From Flavobacterium chryseum (GTDB lineage Bacteria; Bacteroidota; Bacteroidia; Flavobacteriales; Flavobacteriaceae), in assembly GCF_004362015.1 (NCBI RefSeq), contig NZ_SNWW01000003.1, positions 62,001 through 126,000 of the forward strand: a DNA stretch of 64,000 nucleotides, in the 5' to 3' direction. A model generated the notes under the pieces. That model had not been told where the DNA came from. It saw only the letters and a program-made list of their open reading frames with translations, and ran no database searches. The position numbers and the translations under genes were made by a program. Within the stretch, counting starts at the first letter, position 1. Every line of letters starts with the position of its first letter. This document shows, piece by piece, positions 1 through 8,438 of the stretch.

Positions 1-1222
1 TTTTTTTGTTCAAATTTGTCATTTTCTCCAACAGCCATTCTGATGTAATCCCTTCCATCGGTAATTCGCGTGCCGGATAAATATCCATTAAAAACACCTG
101 ATCAAATGCAGATAAACTCTCTGCAAATCCATCAGCAAAATCTCTTGTTCTGCTAAATAAATGTGGCTGAAAAATCGCCAAAACTTTACGTCCCGGATAC
201 AATTCCGTAACTGCCTGATGTACAGCATTTATTTCTGTCGGATGATGTGCGTAATCATCTATGTAAACTAAATTTTCAGATTTAATCTGATAAGAAAAAC
301 GTCTTCTGATTCCGTTGAATGAAGCCAGAGCTTTTGCAATTGCATCGGTTGATGTGCCGTATGTTTTTGCCATTGCAATCGCCATCAGCGCATTCATTAA
401 ATTGTGTTTTCCAGGCAATCCAAAACGTAAATCTTTCATGATTTCTGATGGTGTCTGCACATCAAAAACATAACTTCCGTCTTCTATTCTAACATTAAAT
501 GCTTTATATCCGGCATCTTCATTTATACCACAATGAACACCATCCAGAGGCAATTCTGTAGTGATAAATAACTTGTTTTTATCTTCCACTTTTAAGGCAA
601 ATTCCATAAACGAAGCTTCAATAGCATCACTTGTTCCGTAAATATCCAAATGATCAGCATCCATTGATGTTACGCAGGCGATGTTTGGATGAAGATGCAA
701 AAATGATCTGTCAAATTCATCGGCTTCCACAACCGTTACGGTTTTTCCTGTTCCGATTAAATTTGAATTATAATTTTCTACAATTCCTCCAACAAAAGCT
801 GTAACATCGGCACCGCTTTCGTGTAGAATATGTCCTAAAATACTGGATGTTGTTGTTTTACCGTGGGTCCCCGCAACTGCGAAACTAAAAGTGCCTTTCG
901 TGATAATCCCTAAAACTTCGGCACGTTTTTTAATTTCGTAATTTCTTTCGATGAAGTAATTCCACTCTGAATGTGATTTAGGCACTGCAGGCGTAAAAAT
1001 CACCAATGTATTTTCTACAAAATAATTTTTTGGAATTAAACCAATATTATCTTCAAAATGAATATCAATACCACTTTCTATTAACTCGCTGGTTAACATC
1101 GAAGGCGTTTTATCGTAACCGGAAACTTCTTTTCCGATATATTTAAAATATCGGGCCAGGGCGCTCATACCGATTCCTCCGATGCCGATAAAATAAACGT
1201 TTTGTATTTGATTTAAATTCAT
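1..1222 (-). CDS. murC: UDP-N-acetylmuramate--L-alanine ligase MurC (partial, 3' end outside window)
   Basis: Ligates L-alanine to UDP-MurNAc with ATP, the first peptide step of cytoplasmic peptidoglycan precursor synthesis. Reading leftwards from the ATG at 1222 gives about 407 residues before the window ends; the family is usually about 450. The N-terminus has the nucleotide-binding motif GIGGIGMSALA (about residues 13-23), and the Mur-ligase P-loop appears as AGTHGKTTT (about 114-122). A later IDDYAHHPTEI stretch is the signature of the C-terminal Mur ligase domain. It is the last visible gene of the dcw cluster, 154 bp after murG, an AT-rich gap in which I see nothing. Confidence 0.96.
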   Translation of the reverse strand, partial: MNLNQIQNVYFIGIGGIGMSALARYFKYIGKEVSGYDKTPSMLTSELIESGIDIHFEDNIGLIPKNYFVENTLVIFTPAVPKSHSEWNYFIERNYEIKKRAEVLGIITKGTFSFAVAGTHGKTTTSSILGHILHESGADVTAFVGGIVENYNSNLIGTGKTVTVVEADEFDRSFLHLHPNIACVTSMDADHLDIYGTSDAIEASFMEFALKVEDKNKLFITTELPLDGVHCGINEDAGYKAFNVRIEDGSYVFDVQTPSEIMKDLRFGLPGKHNLMNALMAIAMAKTYGTSTDAIAKALASFNGIRRRFSYQIKSENLVYIDDYAHHPTEINAVHQAVTELYPGRKVLAIFQPHLFSRTRDFADGFAESLSAFDQVFLMDIYPARELPMEGITSEWLLEKMTNLNKK

Positions 1223-1376
1223 TTTAAATTTTATTTTGAGCTATTTACAAGTCACTTTTTTATATAAAAAACTAGTAATTAAGCTTTTGTAATTTTCTTA
1301 TTTTAATAACTCAAAACGCCTAAAAATAGCGTTCTAATTTTTTAATCTTGTTCTATAATTTTATAAAAAAGTTATA

Positions 1377-2462
1377 TTATAACAACTTTTTTATTTCTTC
1401 AACAATAACTTTTGTTGCGTTTGGTCTGGCCAGCTTTTTTATATTTTCGCTTAACTGACTTTGTTTTCCCTTATCTTTTATTAAGGCTTCAAAAACTAGC
1501 GAAAACTCGGCATCTAATTCTGATTCTTTTAATAAAATGGCTCCTTTTGCGTCTACAATTGCCTGAGCATTTTTAGTTTGATGATCTTCTGCAACATTGG
1601 GTGACGGAATAAAAATTACCGGTTTCCCTACAATGCATAATTCTGATACTGATGATGCTCCGGCGCGTGAAATTATAATATCTGCAGCAGCATAAACAAA
1701 ATCCATTCTTTCAATAAAATCAACTACTCTTACGTTTTGTTGATTGTGTTTTTTATAGTCTTCAAAATATAATTTCCCACATTGCCATATCACCTGAACA
1801 TCTTGCGACAGCATATTGGTTAATTCTTTTTCTATTAACTGATTAACTCTTCTGGCACCTAAACTTCCGCCAAGAACTAATAGTGTTTTTTTATTCGGAT
1901 CTAAACCATAAAAAGCAATGGCTTCGTCTCTTTTGCTGTCAATATCAATTAAATCCTGACGAACCGGATTTCCCGTTAAAACAATTTTTCCTTTTGGAAA
2001 AAAACGCTCCAGGTTATCGTACGCAACACAAATAGCATTTGCTTTTTTGCTCAACAACTTGTTCGTGATTCCGGGAAATGAATTTTGTTCCTGAATCACT
2101 GTTGGAATTCCTGCTCCGCCTGCCGCTTGTAATAACGGACCGCTGGCAAAACCTCCTGTGCCTATTACTAAATTTGGCTTGAATTGTTTGATGATTCTTC
2201 TTGACTCTAGCAAACTTGTTGCCAGTTTTAAAGGAAACATCAGATTTTGTAATGTTAATTTTCTTTGCAAGCCGGCAATCCAAAGACCTTTTATTTCATA
2301 TCCTGCCTGAGGTACTTTTTGCATTTCCATTTTATCTTTGGCTCCAACAAAAAGAAATTCAGCATCAGGGAATTGTAATTTTAATTCATTTGCAATAGCG
2401 ATTGCAGGATAAATATGTCCTCCTGTTCCGCCACCACTTAATATGAATTTATAATTTGTCAT
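1377..2462 (-). CDS. murG: UDP-GlcNAc--lipid I N-acetylglucosaminyltransferase MurG
   Basis: Converts lipid I to lipid II by transferring GlcNAc at the inner face of the cytoplasmic membrane. At 361 residues it has normal MurG length. The N-terminal glycine-rich loop GGGTGGH is at residues 10-16, and a second conserved stretch, [12 protein letters not shown], lies in the UDP-GlcNAc-binding C-terminal domain. It is a GT-B glycosyltransferase of family 28. It sits between ftsW and murC on the same strand, the usual dcw order, and is probably co-transcribed with them. Confidence 0.97.
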   Translation of the reverse strand: MTNYKFILSGGGTGGHIYPAIAIANELKLQFPDAEFLFVGAKDKMEMQKVPQAGYEIKGLWIAGLQRKLTLQNLMFPLKLATSLLESRRIIKQFKPNLVIGTGGFASGPLLQAAGGAGIPTVIQEQNSFPGITNKLLSKKANAICVAYDNLERFFPKGKIVLTGNPVRQDLIDIDSKRDEAIAFYGLDPNKKTLLVLGGSLGARRVNQLIEKELTNMLSQDVQVIWQCGKLYFEDYKKHNQQNVRVVDFIERMDFVYAAADIIISRAGASSVSELCIVGKPVIFIPSPNVAEDHQTKNAQAIVDAKGAILLKESELDAEFSLVFEALIKDKGKQSQLSENIKKLARPNATKVIVEEIKKLL

Positions 2463-2498
2463 TTTTTAAAAGTTTTACCGTTTTAAAAATTATTCTTT

Positions 2499-3818
2499 TT
2501 ATTTGTTTAATACTGCATTCATCGGATTTCTGGAATTATCTTCGATTGAATACATTGGCTCTCCTTCGTAAATCTCTTCTTTTTCATCAACCGGCAAATC
2601 TGCTTCGGACAGTTCTTTATCTATTAATCTTTGAAGTGCTTCTTTTCTTCTTTCTTTTTCCAGTTGTTCCTCTACAATTTCTTCATCTTTTTTAGTCACG
2701 CTAATGATAATTCCGAGAGAGAAACACGTCATCCAGATTGAACTACCTCCACTACTGATTAACGGAAGTGTTTGCCCTGTTACCGGCAACAATTCTACTG
2801 CAACTGCCATATTAATCATGGCCTGAAATATCATGGGAAACCCAAGCCCGACGACGACTAATTTTCCAAATAATGTATTGGCTTTATGCGAGGCTATTAC
2901 AAATCTGAATAATAACAACAGGTACAAAACCAATATTGCTACTCCGCCAACTAAACCATATTCTTCTACAATAATCGCATAAATAAAATCTGAAGAAGAT
3001 TGTGGCAAAAAGTTTTTCTGAACACTTTTCCCCGGACCTAAACCTCCTAATTTTCCTGATGCAATTGCAATTTTAGCTTTCTCAATTTGATAATCATCTT
3101 CATCTGGTTTATCTGTGGTAAAGTTCATAATACGGCTTTCCCAAGTTGATACCCTGCTAAAGAATCTTGAATCCGGAAAGGCTTTGGCTACCAAAAGAAA
3201 AAACAACAGCATTGCAACTCCTGAACCTATAATGAAACCTATATATTTTAATGGATATTTACCAATAAATGTCAACATTATTACCATTGAAAAAATTAAC
3301 GCAGTGGTCGAGAAATTCGCTGGTAAAATAAGTGCTAAAGTGATAAATACTGGTAACCACAGTTGAATTAACGAAACCTGAAACGGTTCATTTTCTTCTC
3401 TTTTTTTTGACAAATAACGTGCAACATAAATAAATAATATACTAGCGGCTAAAGTCGAAGTTTGAAACGTGATTCCGATAAACGGAACCTGTATCCAACG
3501 GCTTGCATTTGCTCCGGCAATAACGGTTCCTTTTAGCAATGTGTAAAGCAATAAAAACCAAACAACAGGCAAAGCTATTTTTGAAATCGCTCTAAAATAA
3601 TGATACGGAACTTTGTGAACCCAATAAATAATCAGGAAACCAATACAGATATGTGCCAGATGTTTTACCAAATAACCTAATGTATTTCCGGTTCCGTGAC
3701 CTATATACGCCAAATTACTACTCGCACTAAAAACAGGCATAAACGAAAACAGCGCTAATAAAGCCACGAATGACCATATTACTCTATCTCCTTTTAATTT
3801 GTTTACGAGCTCTTTCAT
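2499..3818 (-). CDS. ftsW: Division-associated SEDS glycosyltransferase FtsW
   Basis: Polytopic SEDS protein that polymerises lipid II at the septum together with a class B PBP. It has 439 residues, about ten hydrophobic segments, and the conserved C-terminal run LPLISSGGSS (SEDS family signature). A charged cytoplasmic tail of about 70 residues follows the last membrane segment (KKDEEIVEEQLEKERRKEA...), longer than in E. coli FtsW; tails of this kind may contact divisome partners, which is inference. Its start codon abuts the left inverted-repeat arm of the four-helix-bundle cassette, so the native ftsW leader has been displaced from murD by about 500 bp. Confidence 0.95.
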   Translation of the reverse strand: MKELVNKLKGDRVIWSFVALLALFSFMPVFSASSNLAYIGHGTGNTLGYLVKHLAHICIGFLIIYWVHKVPYHYFRAISKIALPVVWFLLLYTLLKGTVIAGANASRWIQVPFIGITFQTSTLAASILFIYVARYLSKKREENEPFQVSLIQLWLPVFITLALILPANFSTTALIFSMVIMLTFIGKYPLKYIGFIIGSGVAMLLFFLLVAKAFPDSRFFSRVSTWESRIMNFTTDKPDEDDYQIEKAKIAIASGKLGGLGPGKSVQKNFLPQSSSDFIYAIIVEEYGLVGGVAILVLYLLLLFRFVIASHKANTLFGKLVVVGLGFPMIFQAMINMAVAVELLPVTGQTLPLISSGGSSIWMTCFSLGIIISVTKKDEEIVEEQLEKERRKEALQRLIDKELSEADLPVDEKEEIYEGEPMYSIEDNSRNPMNAVLNK

Positions 3819-3840
3819 TTTAGATTTCTGATTTTAGATT
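3819..3840. repeat. Left arm of inverted repeat bounding the four-helix-bundle cassette
   Basis: The 22 bp immediately upstream of the ftsW start codon are the reverse complement of 4300-4321, with 20 of 22 positions matching and no gaps. The motif is built on TTTTAGATT, which recurs once more just outside each arm. Confidence 0.85.
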
Positions 3841-3852
3841 TTAGATTATTTT

Positions 3853-4230
3853 CTAAACCTTCGGTTTTGTATTTTTATTAATTCTATTGTTTACTGTTTT
3901 TAAGCTGCTGACGAAAATGGCTGTTAACTCATTTCCTTCTTTCAAAATTATTTCTAACTCTGATTTATCGCTCCAATCTTTTTCTTTTATAATTTCTAAC
4001 CAAAATAAAGTTTCATCTGATTCTTCTAAAACAATATTCATTTTAGAAATAAATTCTTTGTCACTTCTGGCCCTGCATACTGCTCTATAATTTGCTCCAA
4101 CAGATGTCGCACTTCTCACAATTTGATTAGCAATTACTTTTACAATATATGTTGCTGGTAATTTTTCTGCTAAATCAATTATCCTCAAAGAGAACTTTTT
4201 TGTTCTCAACTTCATTTCATCCGTCGTCAT
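3853..4230 (-). CDS. Four-helix-bundle protein (23S rRNA IVS / Avd-like family)
   Basis: This 125-residue protein matches the pattern of the four-helix-bundle family found in 23S rRNA intervening sequences and related to the accessory variability protein (Avd) of diversity-generating retroelements. Visible signatures are the central run RSATSVGANYRAVCRARS (about residues 37-54) and the later EESDETLFWLEI (about 68-79). The length is complete for the family and there are no stops. It is predicted to be soluble and to oligomerise; its molecular role is not established. It lies between murD and ftsW in operon orientation and is not a normal dcw member. It is enclosed by 22-bp inverted arms at 3819-3840 and 4300-4321, which suggests acquisition as a cassette. 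No reverse transcriptase is visible nearby, so a retroelement role is not supported here. Confidence 0.85.
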   Translation of the reverse strand: MTTDEMKLRTKKFSLRIIDLAEKLPATYIVKVIANQIVRSATSVGANYRAVCRARSDKEFISKMNIVLEESDETLFWLEIIKEKDWSDKSELEIILKEGNELTAIFVSSLKTVNNRINKNTKPKV

Positions 4231-4299
4231 AAAAAGAACTTAAATCCTTATATAAATCAAATACTTAAATTCCAAATTCTAATCTTAACACTTGTCAAA

Positions 4300-4321
4300 A
4301 ATCTAAAATCTGAACTCTAAA
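4300..4321. repeat. Right arm of inverted repeat bounding the four-helix-bundle cassette
   Basis: Pairs with 3819-3840 (20/22). It ends 9 bp before the murD stop codon at 4330, so the cassette fills essentially the whole murD-ftsW space. An AAATTCCAAATTC fragment just outside it (about 4267-4280) belongs to another repeat family in this window. Confidence 0.85.
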
Positions 4322-4329
4322 ATCTAAAA

Positions 4330-5661
4330 TTATAAGTTGTGTACCGCTTGCTTAAACTGTTTTCCTCTGTCTTCGTAGTTTTCGAATAAATCGAAACTTG
4401 CGCAGGCTGGGGATAATAAAACAGTATCGCCTTTTTCTGTTAACCTTTGAGCTGTTTTTACTGCATCGCTCATGTTGTTTACTTCAACCATGATATCAAC
4501 TACATTTCCGAAAGCTTCGATGATTTTGTGATTATCAACTCCCAAGCATATAATTGCTTTTACTTTTTCACGAACTAATGACATCAATTCGTTGTAATCA
4601 TTTCCTTTATCAACTCCGCCAACAATCCAAACGGTTGGCACATTCATGCTGTCTAATGCAAAGAAAGTAGCGTTTACATTCGTTGCTTTTGAATCATTAA
4701 TGTATTGTACATTCTGAATTTTTAGTACTTTCTCTAAACGGTGTTCAACACCTTGAAAATTCGATAAACTTTCGCGTATTGTTGCATTTCTTATTTGCAT
4801 CAATTTTGCTACAGAGCTTGCTGCCATTGCGTTTTTCATATTATGTTTTCCTTCTAACGCAATGTATTCCGTTTCCATTGTAAACTCTTCTTGGTTGATC
4901 TTTATTTCCATTTTGTTGTTATTTATAGAAGCTCCTTCGTCAAATTTTTCAGTTAGTGAAAAAGGAATTAATTTTGCTTTTGTTTTGTTATTTTTCAACC
5001 ATTCTGCTATTGTCTCGTCATCTGCATCATAAATAAGATAATCGCTTTCGGTTTGATTCATTGTTATTCGAAACTTCGAATTGATGTAATTTTGATATTT
5101 ATATTCGTACCGGTCTAAATGATCCGGACTAATATTCGTTATAATGGCAATATCCGGCCTGTAATCTATAATTCCGTCGAGCTGAAAACTGCTTAATTCA
5201 AGAACGTAGGCATCGTATTTATTTTCGGCTACCTGCCAGGCAAAACTTTTTCCGATGTTACCTCCTAAACCTACATTTAAACCTGCCGATTTTAACAAAT
5301 GGTGGGTTAGCATTGTCGTGGTTGTTTTACCGTTACTTCCCGTTATTCCAATTGTTAATGCTTCTGTAAAAGGTTTTGCAAATTCAATTTCAGAAATCAC
5401 TTTTACTCCGGCTTCAATCAGCTTTTTTACTATTGGAGATTTATCCGGAATCCCTGGACTTTTCATGACGACATCGGCATTTAAAATCAGTTCTTCTGTA
5501 TGTTTTTCTTCTTCCCAGGCAAGTCCATTTATAATAAGAACTTCTTTATAGCTTTCTTTTATTTTTCCAAAATCAGATACAAAAACGTCGTATCCTTGTT
5601 TTTTACCAAGAATAGCAGTTCCAACACCACTTTCTCCTCCACCCAATACTACTAGCCTCAT
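4330..5661 (-). CDS. murD: UDP-N-acetylmuramoyl-L-alanine--D-glutamate ligase MurD
   Basis: Adds D-glutamate to UDP-MurNAc-L-Ala in the cytoplasm. It has 443 residues, the normal length. An N-terminal Rossmann-like GGGESGVG is at residues 7-14, the ATP P-loop GSNGKTT at 108-114, and a C-terminal SPACASFDLFENYEDRG stretch is typical of MurD. The stop of mraY directly abuts the murD start, so the two are translationally close. The four-helix-bundle cassette follows its stop codon. Confidence 0.97.
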   Translation of the reverse strand: MRLVVLGGGESGVGTAILGKKQGYDVFVSDFGKIKESYKEVLIINGLAWEEEKHTEELILNADVVMKSPGIPDKSPIVKKLIEAGVKVISEIEFAKPFTEALTIGITGSNGKTTTTMLTHHLLKSAGLNVGLGGNIGKSFAWQVAENKYDAYVLELSSFQLDGIIDYRPDIAIITNISPDHLDRYEYKYQNYINSKFRITMNQTESDYLIYDADDETIAEWLKNNKTKAKLIPFSLTEKFDEGASINNNKMEIKINQEEFTMETEYIALEGKHNMKNAMAASSVAKLMQIRNATIRESLSNFQGVEHRLEKVLKIQNVQYINDSKATNVNATFFALDSMNVPTVWIVGGVDKGNDYNELMSLVREKVKAIICLGVDNHKIIEAFGNVVDIMVEVNNMSDAVKTAQRLTEKGDTVLLSPACASFDLFENYEDRGKQFKQAVHNL

Positions 5662-6891
5662 CTATCTTAATTTTAATGTAACAATTGACAATATGGCTAA
5701 CATGATGGCAACAATCCAGAATCTGGTTACAATTTTACTTTCATGGTATCCTTTTTTCTGATAATGATGATGCAATGGCGACATCAGAAAAACTCTTCGG
5801 CCTTCGCCAAAACGATTTTTTGTGTATTTAAAATAAGCGACCTGAATAATTACTGAAGCACTTTCTGCTAAGAAAATTCCACAGAAGAAAACAATTAATA
5901 TTTCTTTACGAACTGCAATTGCTAAAACTGCTATGATTCCGCCAATTGTTAAACTTCCTGTATCGCCCATAAAGACCGAGGCGGGGTAGGAATTATACCA
6001 GAGAAACCCAATTAAAGCTCCCACAAATGCGGATATAAAAACCGTCATTTCTCCCGAGTTGGGGATGTACATTATATTTAGATAATTCGAAAAAATTATA
6101 TTTCCTGAAACAAATGTGAATATCCCGAGCGCGAGGACCGATATTGCTGAAGTTCCTGCGGCGAGTCCATCTATACCATCTGTTAAATTAGCTCCGTTAG
6201 AAACTGCAGTGATGATAAAAATCACAACGGGAATAAAAATCAACCATGCCCATTTTTCATATCCTTCTCCTAAAAAAGATAAAACTTCAGCATAATCAAA
6301 TTCATTGTTTTTTATGAAAGGAATTGTTGTTGCTGTCGACTTTTCTTCAACTTGAGCCGGCAAAACTACCGTAGAATTTACAGATTTGTAAATATCTGTT
6401 CTTCCTACATCTGTTCTTACGGTAACTGCAGGATTAAAATACAAAACTGCACCTACGATTATTCCTAAACCAACTTGTCCGATAACTTTAAAAATTCCTT
6501 TTAGTCCTTGTTTATCTTTTTTGAAAATCTTAATATAATCATCAATAAAACCAATTGTCCCCATCCAGAGTGTGGTTACGATAAGTAATACTATATAAAT
6601 ATTTTGCAAACGGGCAAATAATAAAACCGGTACAAGAGTGGCAAAAATGATGATAAGTCCACCCATTGTTGGTGTTCCTGCTTTCTCATTTTGACCTGCA
6701 AGACCAAGCTCTCTAACTGTTTCTCCTACTTGTTGGCTACGTAAAAAGTTAATAACTCTTTTCCCGTAAATGGTTGATAGTAGTAACGAAAGCATAAATG
6801 CTAAAGCTGATCTAAAAGTGATGTACTGAAAAACTCCTGCTCCTGGCATGTCTAATGTTTTTCTCAAGTATTCAAATAAATAGTATAGCAT
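5662..6891 (-). CDS. mraY: Phospho-MurNAc-pentapeptide transferase MraY
   Basis: Integral membrane enzyme that makes lipid I from UDP-MurNAc-pentapeptide and undecaprenyl phosphate. Conserved motifs visible are [10 protein letters not shown] (catalytic aspartates), VFMGDTGSL and SPLHHHYQ. At 409 residues it is about 50 longer than E. coli MraY. The extra length is mostly a hydrophilic segment after the fourth or fifth membrane helix (about residues 158-210). I believe a similar insertion is common in Bacteroidota MraY, but have not checked this. It is followed directly by murD. Confidence 0.97.
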   Translation of the reverse strand: MLYYLFEYLRKTLDMPGAGVFQYITFRSALAFMLSLLLSTIYGKRVINFLRSQQVGETVRELGLAGQNEKAGTPTMGGLIIIFATLVPVLLFARLQNIYIVLLIVTTLWMGTIGFIDDYIKIFKKDKQGLKGIFKVIGQVGLGIIVGAVLYFNPAVTVRTDVGRTDIYKSVNSTVVLPAQVEEKSTATTIPFIKNNEFDYAEVLSFLGEGYEKWAWLIFIPVVIFIITAVSNGANLTDGIDGLAAGTSAISVLALGIFTFVSGNIIFSNYLNIMYIPNSGEMTVFISAFVGALIGFLWYNSYPASVFMGDTGSLTIGGIIAVLAIAVRKEILIVFFCGIFLAESASVIIQVAYFKYTKNRFGEGRRVFLMSPLHHHYQKKGYHESKIVTRFWIVAIMLAILSIVTLKLR

Positions 6892-6906
6892 ATTTTTCTA
6901 TTTTTT

Positions 6907-6937
6907 AAATTCCAATTTTGAAATTCCAAATTCCAAT
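6907..6937. repeat. AAATTCCAA-family repeat between murE and mraY
   Basis: The 83-bp space between murE and mraY holds three copies of AAATTCCAA or a close variant. The same word makes the stems of the hairpins at 14012-14056 and 14793-14837 and recurs at 22575-22623. Confidence 0.6.
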
Positions 6938-6974
6938 CATTCTGGTGGTATTCGAACTTAAAAATTTATTGTTC

Positions 6975-8438
6975 TTATTTATTTAATTGATCTAAAATTT
7001 CTTTTACAGTTTCCATATCATCAAAATGATGACGAACTCCGTTTATTTCCTGATAGGTTTCATGCCCTTTTCCGGCAATTAATATTATGTCGTTTGGCTG
7101 CGCTAGTTGACAAGCGGTTTTTATGGCTTGCTTTCTATCTGTAATTCTCAGCATTTTTTTATAATTGTGCGCTTCAATACCTTTTTCCATTTCATCCAAA
7201 ATCACTTCCGGATCTTCATTTCTTGGATTGTCTGAAGTTAAAATCGCTTTATCGCTAAAATCGGCAGCAATTTTAGCCATAATTGGTCTTTTGGTTTTAT
7301 CTCTGTTTCCTCCGCAGCCTACAACTGTAATTAATTGCTCGTTTTTAGTTCGGATGTCATCAATTGTTTTTAAAACATTTTCTAAAGCATCCGGCGTGTG
7401 TGCGTAATCTACGATTGCAGTAATATTTCCTTCTGAAACTATATACTGAAAACGACCTGAAACACTTTCTAAATCAGACAATAATCTTAGTGCTTCAAGA
7501 TTATCCATTCCTAATTCTACAGCCGTACCATAAATTGCCAAAACGTTGTAAGCATTAAAAGTCCCAATTAGTTTTACCCAAACTTCATTATCATTGACCT
7601 TCAACAATAATCCTGACAATTGGCTTTCTAAAATTTGTGCTTTAAAATCTGCATAGGTTTTTAAGGCATATGTAAATTTTCTTGCAACTGTATTTTGCAA
7701 CATCACCGTACCGTTTTTATCATCGATATTTGATAATGCAAAAGCCGTTTTTGGCAATGAATCAAAAAATGATTTTTTAACGTCTCTGTATTCTGCAAAA
7801 GTTGGATGATAATCTAAATGATCGTGCGAAAGATTCGTAAAAATCCCGCCAACAAAATGCAATGCTTCTGTTCTCTTTTGATGAATTCCGTGTGAACTCA
7901 CTTCCATAAAACAATGTGTTACTCCGGCTTCGATCATTTCATTCAAATAATGATTGATTGTTAAAGAATCCGGTGTTGTATGTGTTGCATTATATTCTGT
8001 TTCATCAACCATGATTTTTACGGTTGATAATAAACCAACTTTAAAACCTGCTTTTTGAAACAATTGAAACAATAATGACGCAATTGTTGTTTTTCCGTTT
8101 GTGCCTGTTACGCCAACTAATTTTAATTTTTCAGAAGGATTTCCAAAATAATTAGCGGCCATAAAAGCCAATGCTGAATTGGTATCTTTTACCTTGATAT
8201 AAGTAATTCCCTTTTTAACATTTTCAGGTAATGTATCACAAATTATTGCTGTCGCTCCTAACTGAATTGCTTTTTCGATATAATCATGCCCGTCCGAAAG
8301 AGATCCTCGAATTGCAACGAAAACATCATTTGCTTCAATTTTTCTTGAATCAAAATCAATTTTATGTACATCGATTTCTGTTGAACCTGTTACAGATTCA
8401 ATAGCTACTTTATATAATATGTCTTTCAGTATTTTCAC
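6975..8438 (-). CDS. murE: UDP-MurNAc-tripeptide synthetase MurE, predicted meso-diaminopimelate-specific
   Basis: Adds the third residue to the peptidoglycan stem peptide. It has 487 residues with the P-loop GTNGKTT at 112-118 and the substrate-selecting motif DNPR at 403-406. In characterised MurE enzymes DNPR marks use of meso-diaminopimelate rather than lysine, so the wall is predicted to be DAP-type. The start overlaps the ftsI stop by 4 bp (ATGA-type coupling). The usual downstream neighbour murF is absent; mraY follows after an 83-bp repeat-containing gap. Confidence 0.97.
   Translation of the reverse strand: MKILKDILYKVAIESVTGSTEIDVHKIDFDSRKIEANDVFVAIRGSLSDGHDYIEKAIQLGATAIICDTLPENVKKGITYIKVKDTNSALAFMAANYFGNPSEKLKLVGVTGTNGKTTIASLLFQLFQKAGFKVGLLSTVKIMVDETEYNATHTTPDSLTINHYLNEMIEAGVTHCFMEVSSHGIHQKRTEALHFVGGIFTNLSHDHLDYHPTFAEYRDVKKSFFDSLPKTAFALSNIDDKNGTVMLQNTVARKFTYALKTYADFKAQILESQLSGLLLKVNDNEVWVKLIGTFNAYNVLAIYGTAVELGMDNLEALRLLSDLESVSGRFQYIVSEGNITAIVDYAHTPDALENVLKTIDDIRTKNEQLITVVGCGGNRDKTKRPIMAKIAADFSDKAILTSDNPRNEDPEVILDEMEKGIEAHNYKKMLRITDRKQAIKTACQLAQPNDIILIAGKGHETYQEINGVRHHFDDMETVKEILDQLNK

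Noticed and set aside
3853..4230. Four-helix-bundle gene as the Avd of a diversity-generating retroelement
   Set aside because: No reverse transcriptase, template repeat or variable repeat is visible within the window; only the protein family is shared.
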